64,000 nucleotides of DNA from Rhytidiadelphus loreus (Eukaryota > Streptophyta > Bryopsida > Hypnales > Hylocomiaceae), in the NCBI GenBank assembly GCA_947034895.1, contig OX344764.1:55471348-55535347 (forward strand), written 5' to 3'. The position numbers were made by a program, and so were the translations under genes. The notes under the pieces are model-generated. The model had not been told where the DNA came from. It ran no database searches and saw nothing but the letters and a program-made list of their open reading frames with translations. Of this stretch, positions 1 to 9,755 are shown in pieces. The first letter of the stretch is position 1; every line of letters starts with the position of its first letter.

Positions 1-1059
1 AAAAATTTTAGCATCCTTTTTCAACACTAGAACATTATAATCTTGGAATCACTATGTGGCCAAATGACTCCAAATTTGATTCACATCAACTACAACATGT
101 ACACTACAAGATTGTACGGTTGAGATTTCTATACCTTAGTGACCTTAGACCTATAACACTTCAAAAGTAATGATGTTTTAAAGCCCCAAAAGGCCTTGGG
201 CATTTAGAGGTTAAAGGACAATTTTGTTCTTGGGAGGGCAACCTGGAGAATCTTGCATGCAATTTTTGGACAAGGTTGTGAGTACTTGAGTAGGTTAGCA
301 ACTAAATAAATGAGACTAGTCAACCTAGTTAGGTAAGGAAAGAAGGGGGATATTTTGTATTGTTCAATACTATACTTTCTGCAAGGGTAGTGTCTTCACT
401 ATATTAACAATATTGATTATTCCAGTACATGGGGTTGGAAAGATTCTTTTAGGGTTAACCCTCAATTGTACAAGACTACAACCACATGGTCAAACTTTAA
501 GATTCTCCGCTCTAGATGCTTTGATCCATTTTTCCATTGAAAATGAATAGAATTTTTTACTTTCATTTTTTAAACATTGACTCACATGTCTTCAACAAGT
601 GATCAAAATCTAATACGTTTTGTGAAAATTTAAAATTATCAAAAGAATTTGAAAAAAATGTAAAAAAATTCATATCAAATAAAAAATAAGCGTAGGAAAT
701 CCAAAAAAATCACCATAGATGTATATTATGGTATAGAAAATTAAAGTATAAACCATATTTCTACATCATTCTGTGATTAAAAACTAAATAGATCATGGTA
801 ATAGGTTCAAAGTTCAAATGACTGTAAAATATTCAATCTTGGGAATTTTCCAAATTTCAAATTGGAGCAAAAACTAGACTTAATATGATTTATCTCATAA
901 GTTGGAATCAAATTCAAAAAGGATCATTTTAAAGCTTAAAATTCAAATCAAGAACAAGGAGGTAGAAATTGTCAAATACACTAGAAATGATAAATCTTTT
1001 GTGATTTGTAGATTTAGCATTTTTTCTCTAATAAATTATATAGTTGCTCAAGGAGGGGC
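1..1059. other. gene-free AT-rich DNA
   Basis: No supportable gene is visible. The only open frame (902-1168) is short, has no recognisable domain, and runs into the transposon that starts at 1063. Short TTAA-linked motifs such as TTAGAGGTTAA near 213 resemble the ends of the TTAA elements seen later in the window but cannot be paired. Confidence 0.6.
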
Positions 1060-1062
1060 TTT

Positions 1063-2014
1063 CACTAGAAGAAAAACACGTCCGGCACAACCAACTACTA
1101 TGCAACTAGTGCCCTATGCAACTGTCATGCAACTAGTTTCCTCTCTATTTGCACCAAATCTAATGTAGTTGTTTTGTGTCATTGTTTTACAACATTCATT
1201 CATTGTTTTAGTTGCAAAGTAGTCATTCTGTAGTTGCGAAAAAAGACTAGGAAACAACTAGTGTCCTATGCAACTATTATGCAACTGTAAAATGACCATA
1301 GTTGTTTCCTAGTTGTACGCTAGTTGTTTCTTAGTTGCACTCTAGTTGTTTCCTAGTTGCTTTCAAAGTTCATTCCCATTCGTGTTATATCAATTGACCC
1401 ATATCAATTGTAAAGAGTACCATTAGATTGAACATATAAGACTTGTAAGTTGTTATAGTCTTATGTAATGAATTCTTTTGATAGAATTCTAAGATTTCTA
1501 TAATTTGTGGGTTTCTACAATTTGTAGATTTTGTATATAAGAATTTAAAAAATAATTAAAATTCAAGAAATTTTATAATCTAGGAAATTGAATTTTGAAA
1601 TCTAGGAAGAAGGTAGATCTGAAATTTTGAAATCTAGGAAGAGGGTAGATTTGAAATTTTGAAATCTAGAAATAGGTAGATTTGAAATTCTAAAATCTAA
1701 GAAAAAAGAAGTTCTGAAATTCTAAAATCTAGAAAGGAGGTAGATCTGAAAATTTGAAATCTACAAATCATTAAGATTTATATTTTAAAATTTACAAATC
1801 TACAAGTTGCAAGCAAGTTGCAAACAAGTTGCACACAAGGATGAAGTTCTTTGTATGGTGTCGGATGACAAAAAACCTTGCAACTAGACTGCAACTAATG
1901 CGACTTGTCCACTGCAACTACGGACTCTACATTGTCACCTAGTTGCAAACGTCCTATGCAACTACAAAATGAGTTGCATACTGTAGTTGCAAAACCCCTC
2001 ATTTTCTTCTAGTG
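1063..2014. mobile_element. non-autonomous CACTA-type DNA transposon
   Basis: The element begins CACTAGAAGAAAA and ends with the inverse TTTTCTTCTAGTG. It is flanked on both sides by TTT (1060-1062 and 2015-2017), a 3-bp target duplication as expected for the CACTA (En/Spm) superfamily. Both subterminal zones (about 1095-1365 and 1800-1995) are packed with the motif GTTGCA/TGCAAC in both orientations, typical of transposase-binding arrays in CACTA elements. No transposase is encoded in its 952 bp, so it would need a helper. The centre holds a roughly 38-bp tandem repeat. Confidence 0.8.
1585..1785. repeat. ~38-bp tandem repeat inside the CACTA element
   Basis: About five imperfect copies of a unit containing GAAATCTAGGAAGAGGTAGAT followed by TTGAAATT lie head to tail in the AT-rich core of the CACTA element. 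Confidence 0.7.
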
Positions 2015-2017
2015 TTT

Positions 2018-3655
2018 CTATTTTCTACTTTGAAGTAATGCATACATAGTCAAGGAATTCTAAAAATCAATTGGATGAAAATCATCCATTTTCTAGGAAG
2101 AACGAGTTTGGTTTGCCCTTTCATCAACCACTTTATGGCTTCTCATGTGTTTCATGGTCAAGGTAGAAGTACTCAAAACCGCCACTTTCTTTACTTTGTT
2201 CCTACTAAGTGGGTGGTCCAAATGATTTTTTTATATGAATGTTAGCCTCATCATGAAAAAAAAGAAGTTATTGTGTATTTTAATGAATTATCAAAGTTGA
2301 AATCATAGGATATGTACTCTTGGCATAGACTCCCCTAAAATGGCCATCCTTAAAGTTTGAAATGTTTTAACTCCCATTGGTTGTTTTCAAAGCTCATTCA
2401 AAGCTCCAATATATGTGACAAAAAATGGATGGTTGCACTTTTGGTGGGTGTACCTTACATTCTAGTTTGTAAAACACTATGAAATTTTTTCTATTCACTT
2501 GCAAGATGGAATCTATAGTGTAATTAGCTTCAAACAAGTTGCTCTCATAATCAAGGATTGACTTTTTCATCTATTAATGAAGTATATATTAATTAATTCA
2601 TTTTTTTGCCTATGGTTTAGGACAAGCAATGTCTTCATCAATAGGAATTATTGAAAAAAAAACTTTCATATTGAACTTTGCCTTTCCCAACATCCTTCTT
2701 TTTCCCAAAATTCCTTTTTCAATTAGCCATTGCCCTATTCAAAACTCATTTTTGACTCTTACAATCACACTTTATTGAATCATAACAAAGTGGGTACTAA
2801 TGAGATATTAAGTTTGGCAAGTGCAAAAATTATTTGAGACTTCACATTTGACTTTTGTAATTCATGTAACTTTATTAATTGCATAAAAAGCTCATATGCA
2901 AATTTTGAAAAATGAATAAACTTGCCAAGGGTTACCCATCAAATGTCATTTTGTTGAAATGAAGTATATCTAAAATTTGCACTTAGTTTTGCATACAGGG
3001 TGGGCGAGAGGGTGGGTCATCTATTCATAATTAGTTAAATAATATAATTTACATGGATGGAATCATAAATTTGTGCTTCATAATTTGCAACATTATATGT
3101 ATGTCAAACTTGATCTAGAGTACAACCTTGATTCTAAAATATACATTTTTAATACATACTATCTCTACATGCTAAATTATATGAGATTTGTTATTTAATT
3201 ATTATAGTTTTTTGGATCATGAAGACGTTATTTTTGTAGGTTTTGGCATCAAGAGACTTGTTATTTACATTTTAGAGATGATGACTACTCTCAATTAAAT
3301 GTATTGTACATCAAAAGTCCTTTGATGCCACATTAAATATTAGAATAACAATGAACTTAATCTCAATTTTTTTTTTTTACCAATTTTGAATAATGCAAAT
3401 ATAGAAAATTATCTTCGAAGACAAGAAGTAATAAAAATCAATCCATTTACCAAGTGGTCAAAGCTTATAATTTTAGCATCAAACATCCAATCCTTAGGAA
3501 TTTGTTTTTAGAACTCTTTGAGAATATAGCCACATGATCCTATTGGGGATCCTATTATACAAGTTATGATATTATTCTTATATGGATAAGACAAATCCAA
3601 AATTTCAAATTTCATTCATTTTCTAAAAATACATACCCCTAAGATGTTAAGGGAT
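2018..3655. other. gene-free intergenic DNA
   Basis: No coding region, RNA gene or clear repeat boundary could be supported in this AT-rich stretch. Confidence 0.5.
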
Positions 3656-3657
3656 TA

Positions 3658-5323
3658 ATGTTGATGTCATGTTATTCAATGGCGGGTGGTTGGTAGGCTC
3701 AGTAGAGCATGTCGTAGGCTTAGTATTGTCCAAATGGCCACGTATTGGCCATTGGGGGCCTATACTAGTGTTTTGAGATTGAAGGAGGTGTGAACGGAGC
3801 TATTTGAGGGCTCCTTTTGGGTGGTTGTAACCCTAGGCCGCCCCTTTGCTCCTTCACTCTCTTCAAGTCTTGCATATGTGTGTAGTTTTATGAGTTGATT
3901 GGGATTGGAGCACGGATGTAATGATGGTTGGTTGTTATATCAATCTTTATTAGTGTTATTCCTTGATTCATCTCGTTTTGCAAGACCAATCCAATTGAGA
4001 CAAAGTAGAAACAACCTTGGAATATTTGGGAAGCTTATTACTTGAAGAGAGTGAAGGAGGTGCTGATGTGAGAGCACTAGAGTTGTTAGAGAGGTTTGAT
4101 TTGGTGTATTGGAGTTGCTGACGTTGGTGGTGACGTGCGGAAGCTCTGGCAAATTCAAGTTTTGGAGCTTTGGTGTTGGAGGTGCTGATGTGGAGGTGGA
4201 GGGTGTTGGAGAGCTTCCAAAGGTGCCATGAAGATCTAAGAAGAAGCTCTTTGATGTAAGAATTCCATAGAAACAAGTTTTAAGCAATTCCGACACTTTT
4301 TGCAAAAGTTGTGAGAGTTTGAGTAGATTGGTGGAAACCCTCATGTGTGCTGGACCAAACATGCAAAAGTGCTGATTTGGTGTTTTGGGGCCATTTAGGT
4401 GGTTGTTTAGTGTTAGAAAGATCACAAATAGTGTAAGCTATCCAAAAACTGCAAAATTGCCCAAAACTGCCAAATATTGAGAAAGTTATGGCGTTTTGAA
4501 ATTTTGCATTGGGGTTTGTTTTTGGAGGTGTTTTTGTGAGGATTGTTGATGTTTTTCAAGCGTTGATAGCTTGGAAAAACGAGAGAGATGAAGACCGGTT
4601 GACTTTGAGAAGTTACCGGACTAGTTACTAGAGTAACTTTTAGTATTACCGAACCAATTACCGGGGTAATTTTTGGAAGTTACTAAGGTAGTTACTAGGG
4701 TAATTTTGGAAGTTACTAGGGTAGTTATTAGGGTAATTTTGGAAGTTACTGGGGTAATTTTGAAAATTACCTAGATAGTTCCTACAGTAATTTTGGAGTT
4801 GTTTTGAGAAAATTACCACAAAATAAAAAATAAATAAAAAATAAAAAATAGTGGTAATTGTCTATTATAGTAGAGATTGGTTTTAGTTTGGGAAGTGTAG
4901 ATGGAGTCTAGTTAGAAGGGTTTAGAGGGCTTACAGTTAATTGCTTGTAATTGTGATACTCTGGCCTATTTTGGAGGCTTCATTTACGCTTTGTAAACTA
5001 TTGTTGTTGCGAGTGGCGTGGGTCACACCATTGCTCAGCTCCATTTCTTGTCGTGGTGACGAAGTGGGATTGATGACCCACATGGTCGAGACTTGCTCTG
5101 TTTTTGCGGTGGGTTGAGTTGATGACCAGCAAACCGTAAGTTTGAGGTTTAGGATCCATTTCACCAATGGTATCTCGTGGTATGCCATCGGTTCTACCCG
5201 TCCCGTATCCTGTGGTTTCTTATCCCTACCTTGCAACTTGAACCAATCTAGAGCCGCAACAAGATAGGCCAACGTGGAGCAGTTCGACGGTGGAGTAGAA
5301 GATTCAACGTTTGAAGATCATTT
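3658..5323 (+). mobile_element. 5' region of a Ty3/gypsy-like retroelement (probable LTR and leader)
   Basis: This stretch precedes the gag frame and is much richer in G and T than the DNA to its left. A putative LTR start lies near TGTTGATGTCATG at 3659, but no second LTR copy exists in the window, so the boundaries are inferred. GTTGGAGGTGCTGATGTGG-like motifs recur at 4050-4210. An antisense open frame across 3940-4425 is low-complexity and reflects this base bias. TGGTATCTCGTGG near 5169 resembles a methionine-tRNA primer-binding site (TGGTATCAGAGC) only in its first seven bases. Confidence 0.45.
4605..4805 (+). repeat. tandem repeat in the retroelement leader
   Basis: A unit close to GGAAGTTACTAGGGTAGTTA plus CTAGGGTAATTTT is repeated with small changes about five times, all around the core TTACTAGGGTA. 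It sits some 500 bp upstream of the gag start and is not seen elsewhere in the window. Confidence 0.75.
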
Positions 5324-6949
5324 ATGGTCCAAACACGGACACGTGACTACGCTGTGGAGGAAGATCAAGAGGTCGCAGTTCACGTTGAGGAGGGCAGAGA
5401 GGAGCCAACTCTACCCTCTGTGAGAGTTGATTCCCTTAAGAGTTGGAGAATTAGCGTTTTTGACGACATGGAAGACCATAGTGGCGGATCCATGGTTCGT
5501 GACCGCTACTCGGGGAGAGCTGAGGGCGTGGCCTTCAACGATTGGAAGACCAGGTTTCGATCCTGGCAACGCACACAAAGACAACGCAATGCTCTCTTCA
5601 ATGATTGGTGGGCTTTTGAGCAGCTACCCACCCATCTTGAGTTTGAGGCATTGCAAGCCTATGATTCTTGGTTTGAGGATCATAGGGTTGAGCTTGAGGA
5701 GGTGGAAGACTATTGGGTTCGAAGGGTGGAGTTAGTCACGGCGTTGAAAGAGGGAGCTGCATTCCCAGCAGCTCAAGCTTCAAAGACTAGTGATGGAGAT
5801 GAAGAGAAGGGTGAGGAAGCTACCTCGGGCCCTGATGCAGCACGAGCTGCATGGTTGCTTTCTAAAGCTGCTATGAGTGGCGCTAGTGGAACTGCAACTA
5901 CATTCATCTCTCGGTTGGCTCGAGCTTCAAATGAAGCAATAGCCACGATGGACCCTCCTCCTCAGTTTGATCCTCTCCGATTGTTTTTTGAGCATTTGGA
6001 GATGGAGTTTGGTGGCATTCGCCGAGATCGCATGCGCCACATCCAGGATTTCAAGAAGGAGACTGGAGACACTCCTCGTATTATGTATGCAAGACTCTCC
6101 AAGTTTGCTCGTGAAAGCGGAGATGCATTCACGGAACGCCAGTTGGTGGAGCTTTATATGGGGAAGCAAGACAAAAAGATCCGCGATATGGCACACCCTC
6201 ACATGTTGTTGGCATATGGAGGTCGAGCTACTTTAGCTCAAGCTTTTGCTATTGTGGAGCAGTTGGATCGAGGGCTATGTGTAGAAGAGGCTGGGAGATT
6301 ATCATCCATTATGACTTCAACAACAAGCCAGACCAAGGTTGTTGTTGGTAGCTCTAGCAAGAGCCAAGGAAACTCCAAGGCCTCCAAGCAAATTGCTATG
6401 GCAGCTGAAGTGGAGGTGACAACCAATTCTCATATGCGGTGTTGGAATTGTGGATTGTTAGGCCATGGAAAGAGAGATTGTCCTACAGATACATCATCTG
6501 AGGGCAAAAGTGGTGGGCAATCAGCCACCAACAAGGGCAATGCAACCACAACGAACAAAGGCCAACAAAAGAAAGTACAAGGTGGAGGAACACCTCCAAA
6601 GTGCACTTATACACCTTGTGGTCGGGTTGGTCATACGGAGGACAAATGTTGGGTGAAGAACCCGCAGTTGAGGCCTCAATCATTTACCCCACAAGCTGCT
6701 CAAGGAGGTGGATCAAATTCTGGGGGCAACAATCTTGAGGCACGTATGGGAGAGTTGCAAAATACACTAGCATTGCTAGTTGCGGCGACGGCAAAGATCA
6801 CACCAACACCTTCTAGCTCAAAGCCTGGATCAGATAGGTTTGAGTATGGTGCATTTGGTGAGGTGGTTGCAGCAGTGGCCACTAGATCGCAAGCTAGTTC
6901 TGTGCCTGTGGCATCCATGGTGGAAGAAAATTCAAGCACCCAAAGTTGA
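5324..6949 (+). CDS. gag: retroelement Gag polyprotein with two zinc knuckles
   Basis: The 541-residue frame encodes a capsid/nucleocapsid-type protein of an LTR retrotransposon, which packages element RNA. The N-terminal 150 residues are acidic and tryptophan-rich. Residues about 180-330 look like a retrotransposon capsid domain (RIMYARLSKFARES, LVELYMGKQDKKIRDM). A canonical CX2CX4HX4C knuckle lies at residues 373-386. A second at 427-442 has the unusual spacing CX4CX4HX4C. The tail is rich in Gly, Asn, Ser and Thr. The ATG at 5324 is the first Met of the frame. The frame ends at TGA (6947-6949), but the same frame stays open beyond it to TAA at 7142-7144 and then to 8338, so this was probably one gag-pro-methyltransferase polyprotein. 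Ty3/gypsy assignment is inferred from Gag and protease, because no reverse transcriptase remains. Confidence 0.85.
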   Translation: MVQTRTRDYAVEEDQEVAVHVEEGREEPTLPSVRVDSLKSWRISVFDDMEDHSGGSMVRDRYSGRAEGVAFNDWKTRFRSWQRTQRQRNALFNDWWAFEQLPTHLEFEALQAYDSWFEDHRVELEEVEDYWVRRVELVTALKEGAAFPAAQASKTSDGDEEKGEEATSGPDAARAAWLLSKAAMSGASGTATTFISRLARASNEAIATMDPPPQFDPLRLFFEHLEMEFGGIRRDRMRHIQDFKKETGDTPRIMYARLSKFARESGDAFTERQLVELYMGKQDKKIRDMAHPHMLLAYGGRATLAQAFAIVEQLDRGLCVEEAGRLSSIMTSTTSQTKVVVGSSSKSQGNSKASKQIAMAAEVEVTTNSHMRCWNCGLLGHGKRDCPTDTSSEGKSGGQSATNKGNATTTNKGQQKKVQGGGTPPKCTYTPCGRVGHTEDKCWVKNPQLRPQSFTPQAAQGGGSNSGGNNLEARMGELQNTLALLVAATAKITPTPSSSKPGSDRFEYGAFGEVVAAVATRSQASSVPVASMVEENSSTQS

Positions 6950-8338
6950 CCTCACGTGCGCCACCAAGGGCCTCCTGATAGCATTCGGCAATCAAGATTG
7001 CCATTGCCATTTGGTCTAGCAGATGTAGTGACTATTCCATCACTTGGAACAATTTCTAGTGAAAGAGATTCACTAAAAGAGGGAGATATGGTGAAGAGTT
7101 TGGCTCTCAAACTCTTGGAGGTTCCATTGTTCTCGGGGGTCTAATTGCAGAGTGGTAACTTTAATGCAGCTGCCGTATATCATATGGCAGGAAAAATAAT
7201 GCAAGGTACGGTCCAGATGCCTGCTAATGTGGCCATGAGGGAGATGGAAGAGTCTTCTTTGGCTGAGGGTGATGAGTGCACAAGGAAGGATGCTGCTAAA
7301 GGAACAGCAAATGCCTTGCGATGTTGGAAGGGGTGGCCAAAAGAACCTCCTTCACAAGCAGAGTTTGATAGCAATTTGAATTCAAGTGGAGAAACTATTG
7401 GAAGTGATGTTGAAGTTGCCACAAGTTATTTGGCAACGGTACCAGCTCGTACAACTCGTGAGCGTTTGCAAGTCAAGCCTGGAGTGGTGCGTTTGGCCAA
7501 TTCTAGTCATGTCTTTTCTGTGGCTCGAGGTGAAGCATCCCAAGTGTTTCCACAAAAAGTATTGCTTGATACGGGAGCCCAACCAGTTATGCTAGGCAAG
7601 TTGCTAGCTCAGAGTTTGGGGCTTCTTGCTAGTGACTTGGAGCTATGTCCTTTCACCATAGCAACATCGCTAGGGGGCACAGAACAGCCTACGGGGATGA
7701 CGAAAGAGCCCCTACGACTTCGGTTCAAAGTGGGCACTGATGCGTACACTCACATCTATGTGAGGTGTGTTGTAACAAGTGCTACAAGCTATGACATTCT
7801 TTTGGGGCAGCAAGCTTTGTACCCCATTGGTTTTGGACATGATTCTTGGACTGAAGAGGCATGGTTTCGACCAGGGTGGTCACAAGGAGATGGACGGAAG
7901 GAGGTGATTCCGGTCATCTTTGGAGCTTTTGCTGGCGTGGTTGAGGGATTGGTGGCAGTGTATGGGTGTGTTGCAGAGTGGTTTGCAACTGGAGATTTTC
8001 TACTAGAGGGCAACATGTCTACTATAGACTCACCTCCAGAGTTAGATACGCCAACACAAGGCAAATTCTACTCATTTGTAAGACATCCCAAGGATCCCAT
8101 ACCACCATGGATTTCACCAAAAGGTTTAGCTGAGAAATGCTATGAATTAGTGGAGAAAGTAAACCAGCAGCTATGGAAACCACAACACACACTACCACCT
8201 CTACAACAACTTGTGGATCTTCATGATGATCCTGAGGGCATAGTTTTTGTAGAACTATTTGCTGGACTTGGTACTGGTCTAGCTGCAGTTTTGGAGGCAG
8301 GTTTGTCTATAAAGGAGTTATACGTATGTGGACAATAA
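6950..8338 (+). pseudogene. aspartic protease followed by N-terminal part of a C5 cytosine methyltransferase (retroelement pol-like frame, broken)
   Basis: This continues the gag reading frame after the TGA, with a second in-frame stop (TAA, 7142-7144). A retropepsin is clear: the catalytic LLDTGAQPVMLG lies around 7562-7597 and the C-terminal YDILLGQQAL motif at about 7789. Reverse transcriptase would normally follow. Instead, from about 8235 the protein reads FVELFAGLGTGLAAVLEAGL, which is motif I (SAM binding) of a C5-cytosine DNA methyltransferase. The frame stops at 8336-8338, where the downstream frame (8328 onward) takes over, so one frameshift separates motif I from the catalytic motif. 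Known family fact: retropepsin cleaves Gag-Pol in the particle. Inferred: the methyltransferase was expressed as part of the polyprotein. Confidence 0.8.
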
Positions 8339-9050
8339 CATTGTGGTGAGCAGAGCAACAAAACATCATTTGCAACAGATGAGGATGCAATATCCAAAGC
8401 AATTACCTGCTAGTGCTATCCAAGGTTGTATGTCTCGGGTTCCTTCGAACATTGCCTTGATTGGAGAAGAGGATCTCTTAAGGTTGGACAAAGTGGACCT
8501 TGTGATGGCTGGATGGCCTTGCCAAGGGCATTCTCGGGCTAGTTATCGCCAAGGACTCCAAGACCCACGCTCTAATTTATTTTGGGAGCTCTTGCGGTTG
8601 TTGCATTGGTGGCAACATAGACAAGATACAAGTGTGGCTTATGTCCTTGAGAATGTGCCTCCATTAGGAGATGTTGGAGCCCGAGTTCACGAAGATGCAA
8701 GGATGATATGTCAGCACCTTGGAGAGCCAATTGCAATAGATGTGGCAGCTCTTGGTTCTTATGCACATCGTTTACGATGGAAGTGGACCAATTTGGCTCA
8801 CATGCGAGGGATTTCAACGGCATTACATCGCATTGATCGTCCAAAAGGGAGACACCTTGATGAATTTTTGAAGGAGGGGCGATTTGCCCAAGCAGTGGTA
8901 CAAGAAGATCAACCACCATTGGCTATTGGAATAAATCAACATTACTTATAGGCAAGGCAAGAGGCAAAGGCATATAAGATTGGAAAACTTATTAGAGGAA
9001 AAGAAAAAGAAAACAATTATACAATAATTGGAGTACCAATTGAAGATTGA
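8328..9050 (+). pseudogene. C5 cytosine DNA methyltransferase domain, catalytic part (retroelement-borne, broken)
   Basis: The frame carries the catalytic core of a C5-cytosine methyltransferase. Motif IV is DLVMAGWPCQGHS, with the nucleophile Cys codon at 8520-8522. Motif VI is VLENVPP, with ENV at 8649-8657. A motif VIII-like AHRLRWKWTNL lies near 8760-8795. The GWPCQGHS and HRLRWKWTNL wording is closer to DNMT3/DRM-type enzymes than to bacterial QRRRR-type ones. The N-terminal motif I lies in the preceding frame (8235-8300), so a single frameshift at about 8310-8338 splits one domain. The frame ends at TAG (8949-8951) but stays open to TGA at 9048. Motifs IX-X and all of reverse transcriptase, RNase H and integrase are missing, so the copy is 3'-truncated. 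It is a dead copy, but it shows the architecture of the source element. Confidence 0.8.
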
Positions 9051-9200
9051 AAAACAATTGGTGTACGATACCAATAGCCATTTGGTGATAAATATTGTTG
9101 TATTGACAAATATAAAGTGTACTAGGTGTGAAGAATCACTTAGACATGACTTGGCCATAAAATCATGAGGCCAAACAACTAAAACGATGAAATGAAGCTA

Positions 9201-9755
9201 CAATGCACTGAAAAGAGGTTGTCACCTCTTTTCAATGCATTGGTTCCCCCCTTGATTTAAAAAAATAAAATATTTTCCCCCCAAGACCCCCCAAGATGCC
9301 GTTGATTTCTTAAAAATCACAAGCCGTTGGATATGGGAGCAGATACGGATACGAGATACGAATTCAATATACTGTACGAGATACGGGATACAAGATACAA
9401 ATTCAATATACTGTACGAGATAGGGGATATAAGATACAAAACAAAAAATACAAAATACAGAAGATATATTCCATATCAATTGGCACCCCATCCCCAACCT
9501 GGAAACTATAAAGGGGAGGGAAGGAGGGGGGGGGGCAAGAAAAAATTTAATTTAAATTTAATTTTTGAATTCATTTTGGGTATGAAAATTTTAATTTAAT
9601 TACGTTTTTTGAACTCATTGGGGAGTATGCAAATTTTAATTTAATTATGTTTTTTGAACTCATTGGAGGGGGGTATGAAAAAATTAATGTTTCAAGGCAT
9701 TGTGACACAATTTGTCACAATGCACTGTAAAGAGGCAGTAACTGCCTGTAATCCC
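9201..9755 (+). repeat. 'GATAC' element, copy A
   Basis: This is the first of three copies (also 37036-37770 and 60864-61331) of a repeat of about 500 bp. The copies share: near-direct terminal repeats around CAATG(C/A)..CAAAAGA(G/T)G..; a C-rich segment followed by CCGTTGAT; an array of GATACGGATAC-type units (here 9330-9460); a G-rich run (here about 9510-9540); an AT-rich block; and a TGTGACA..TGTCACA palindrome just inside the right end. In this copy the left end can fold as a hairpin (CTGAAAAGAGGT/ACCTCTTTTC). It encodes nothing convincing. Confidence 0.7.

Noticed and set aside
3940..4425. 161-codon antisense open frame
   Set aside because: Low-complexity Ser/Thr/Pro/Leu product caused by the G/T-rich leader of the retroelement; no domain.
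5169..5181. TGGTATCTCGTGG as the primer-binding site of the gypsy-like element
   Set aside because: Only the first seven bases match the Met-tRNA site and no LTR end directly precedes it.
4937..5272. 111-codon antisense open frame before gag
   Set aside because: Lies opposite the retroelement leader, has no recognisable motif and no supporting context.
9330..9460. GATAC arrays as a CRISPR-like array
   Set aside because: Units are short, irregular and contiguous with no unique spacers; they belong to an interspersed repeat in a eukaryotic genome.
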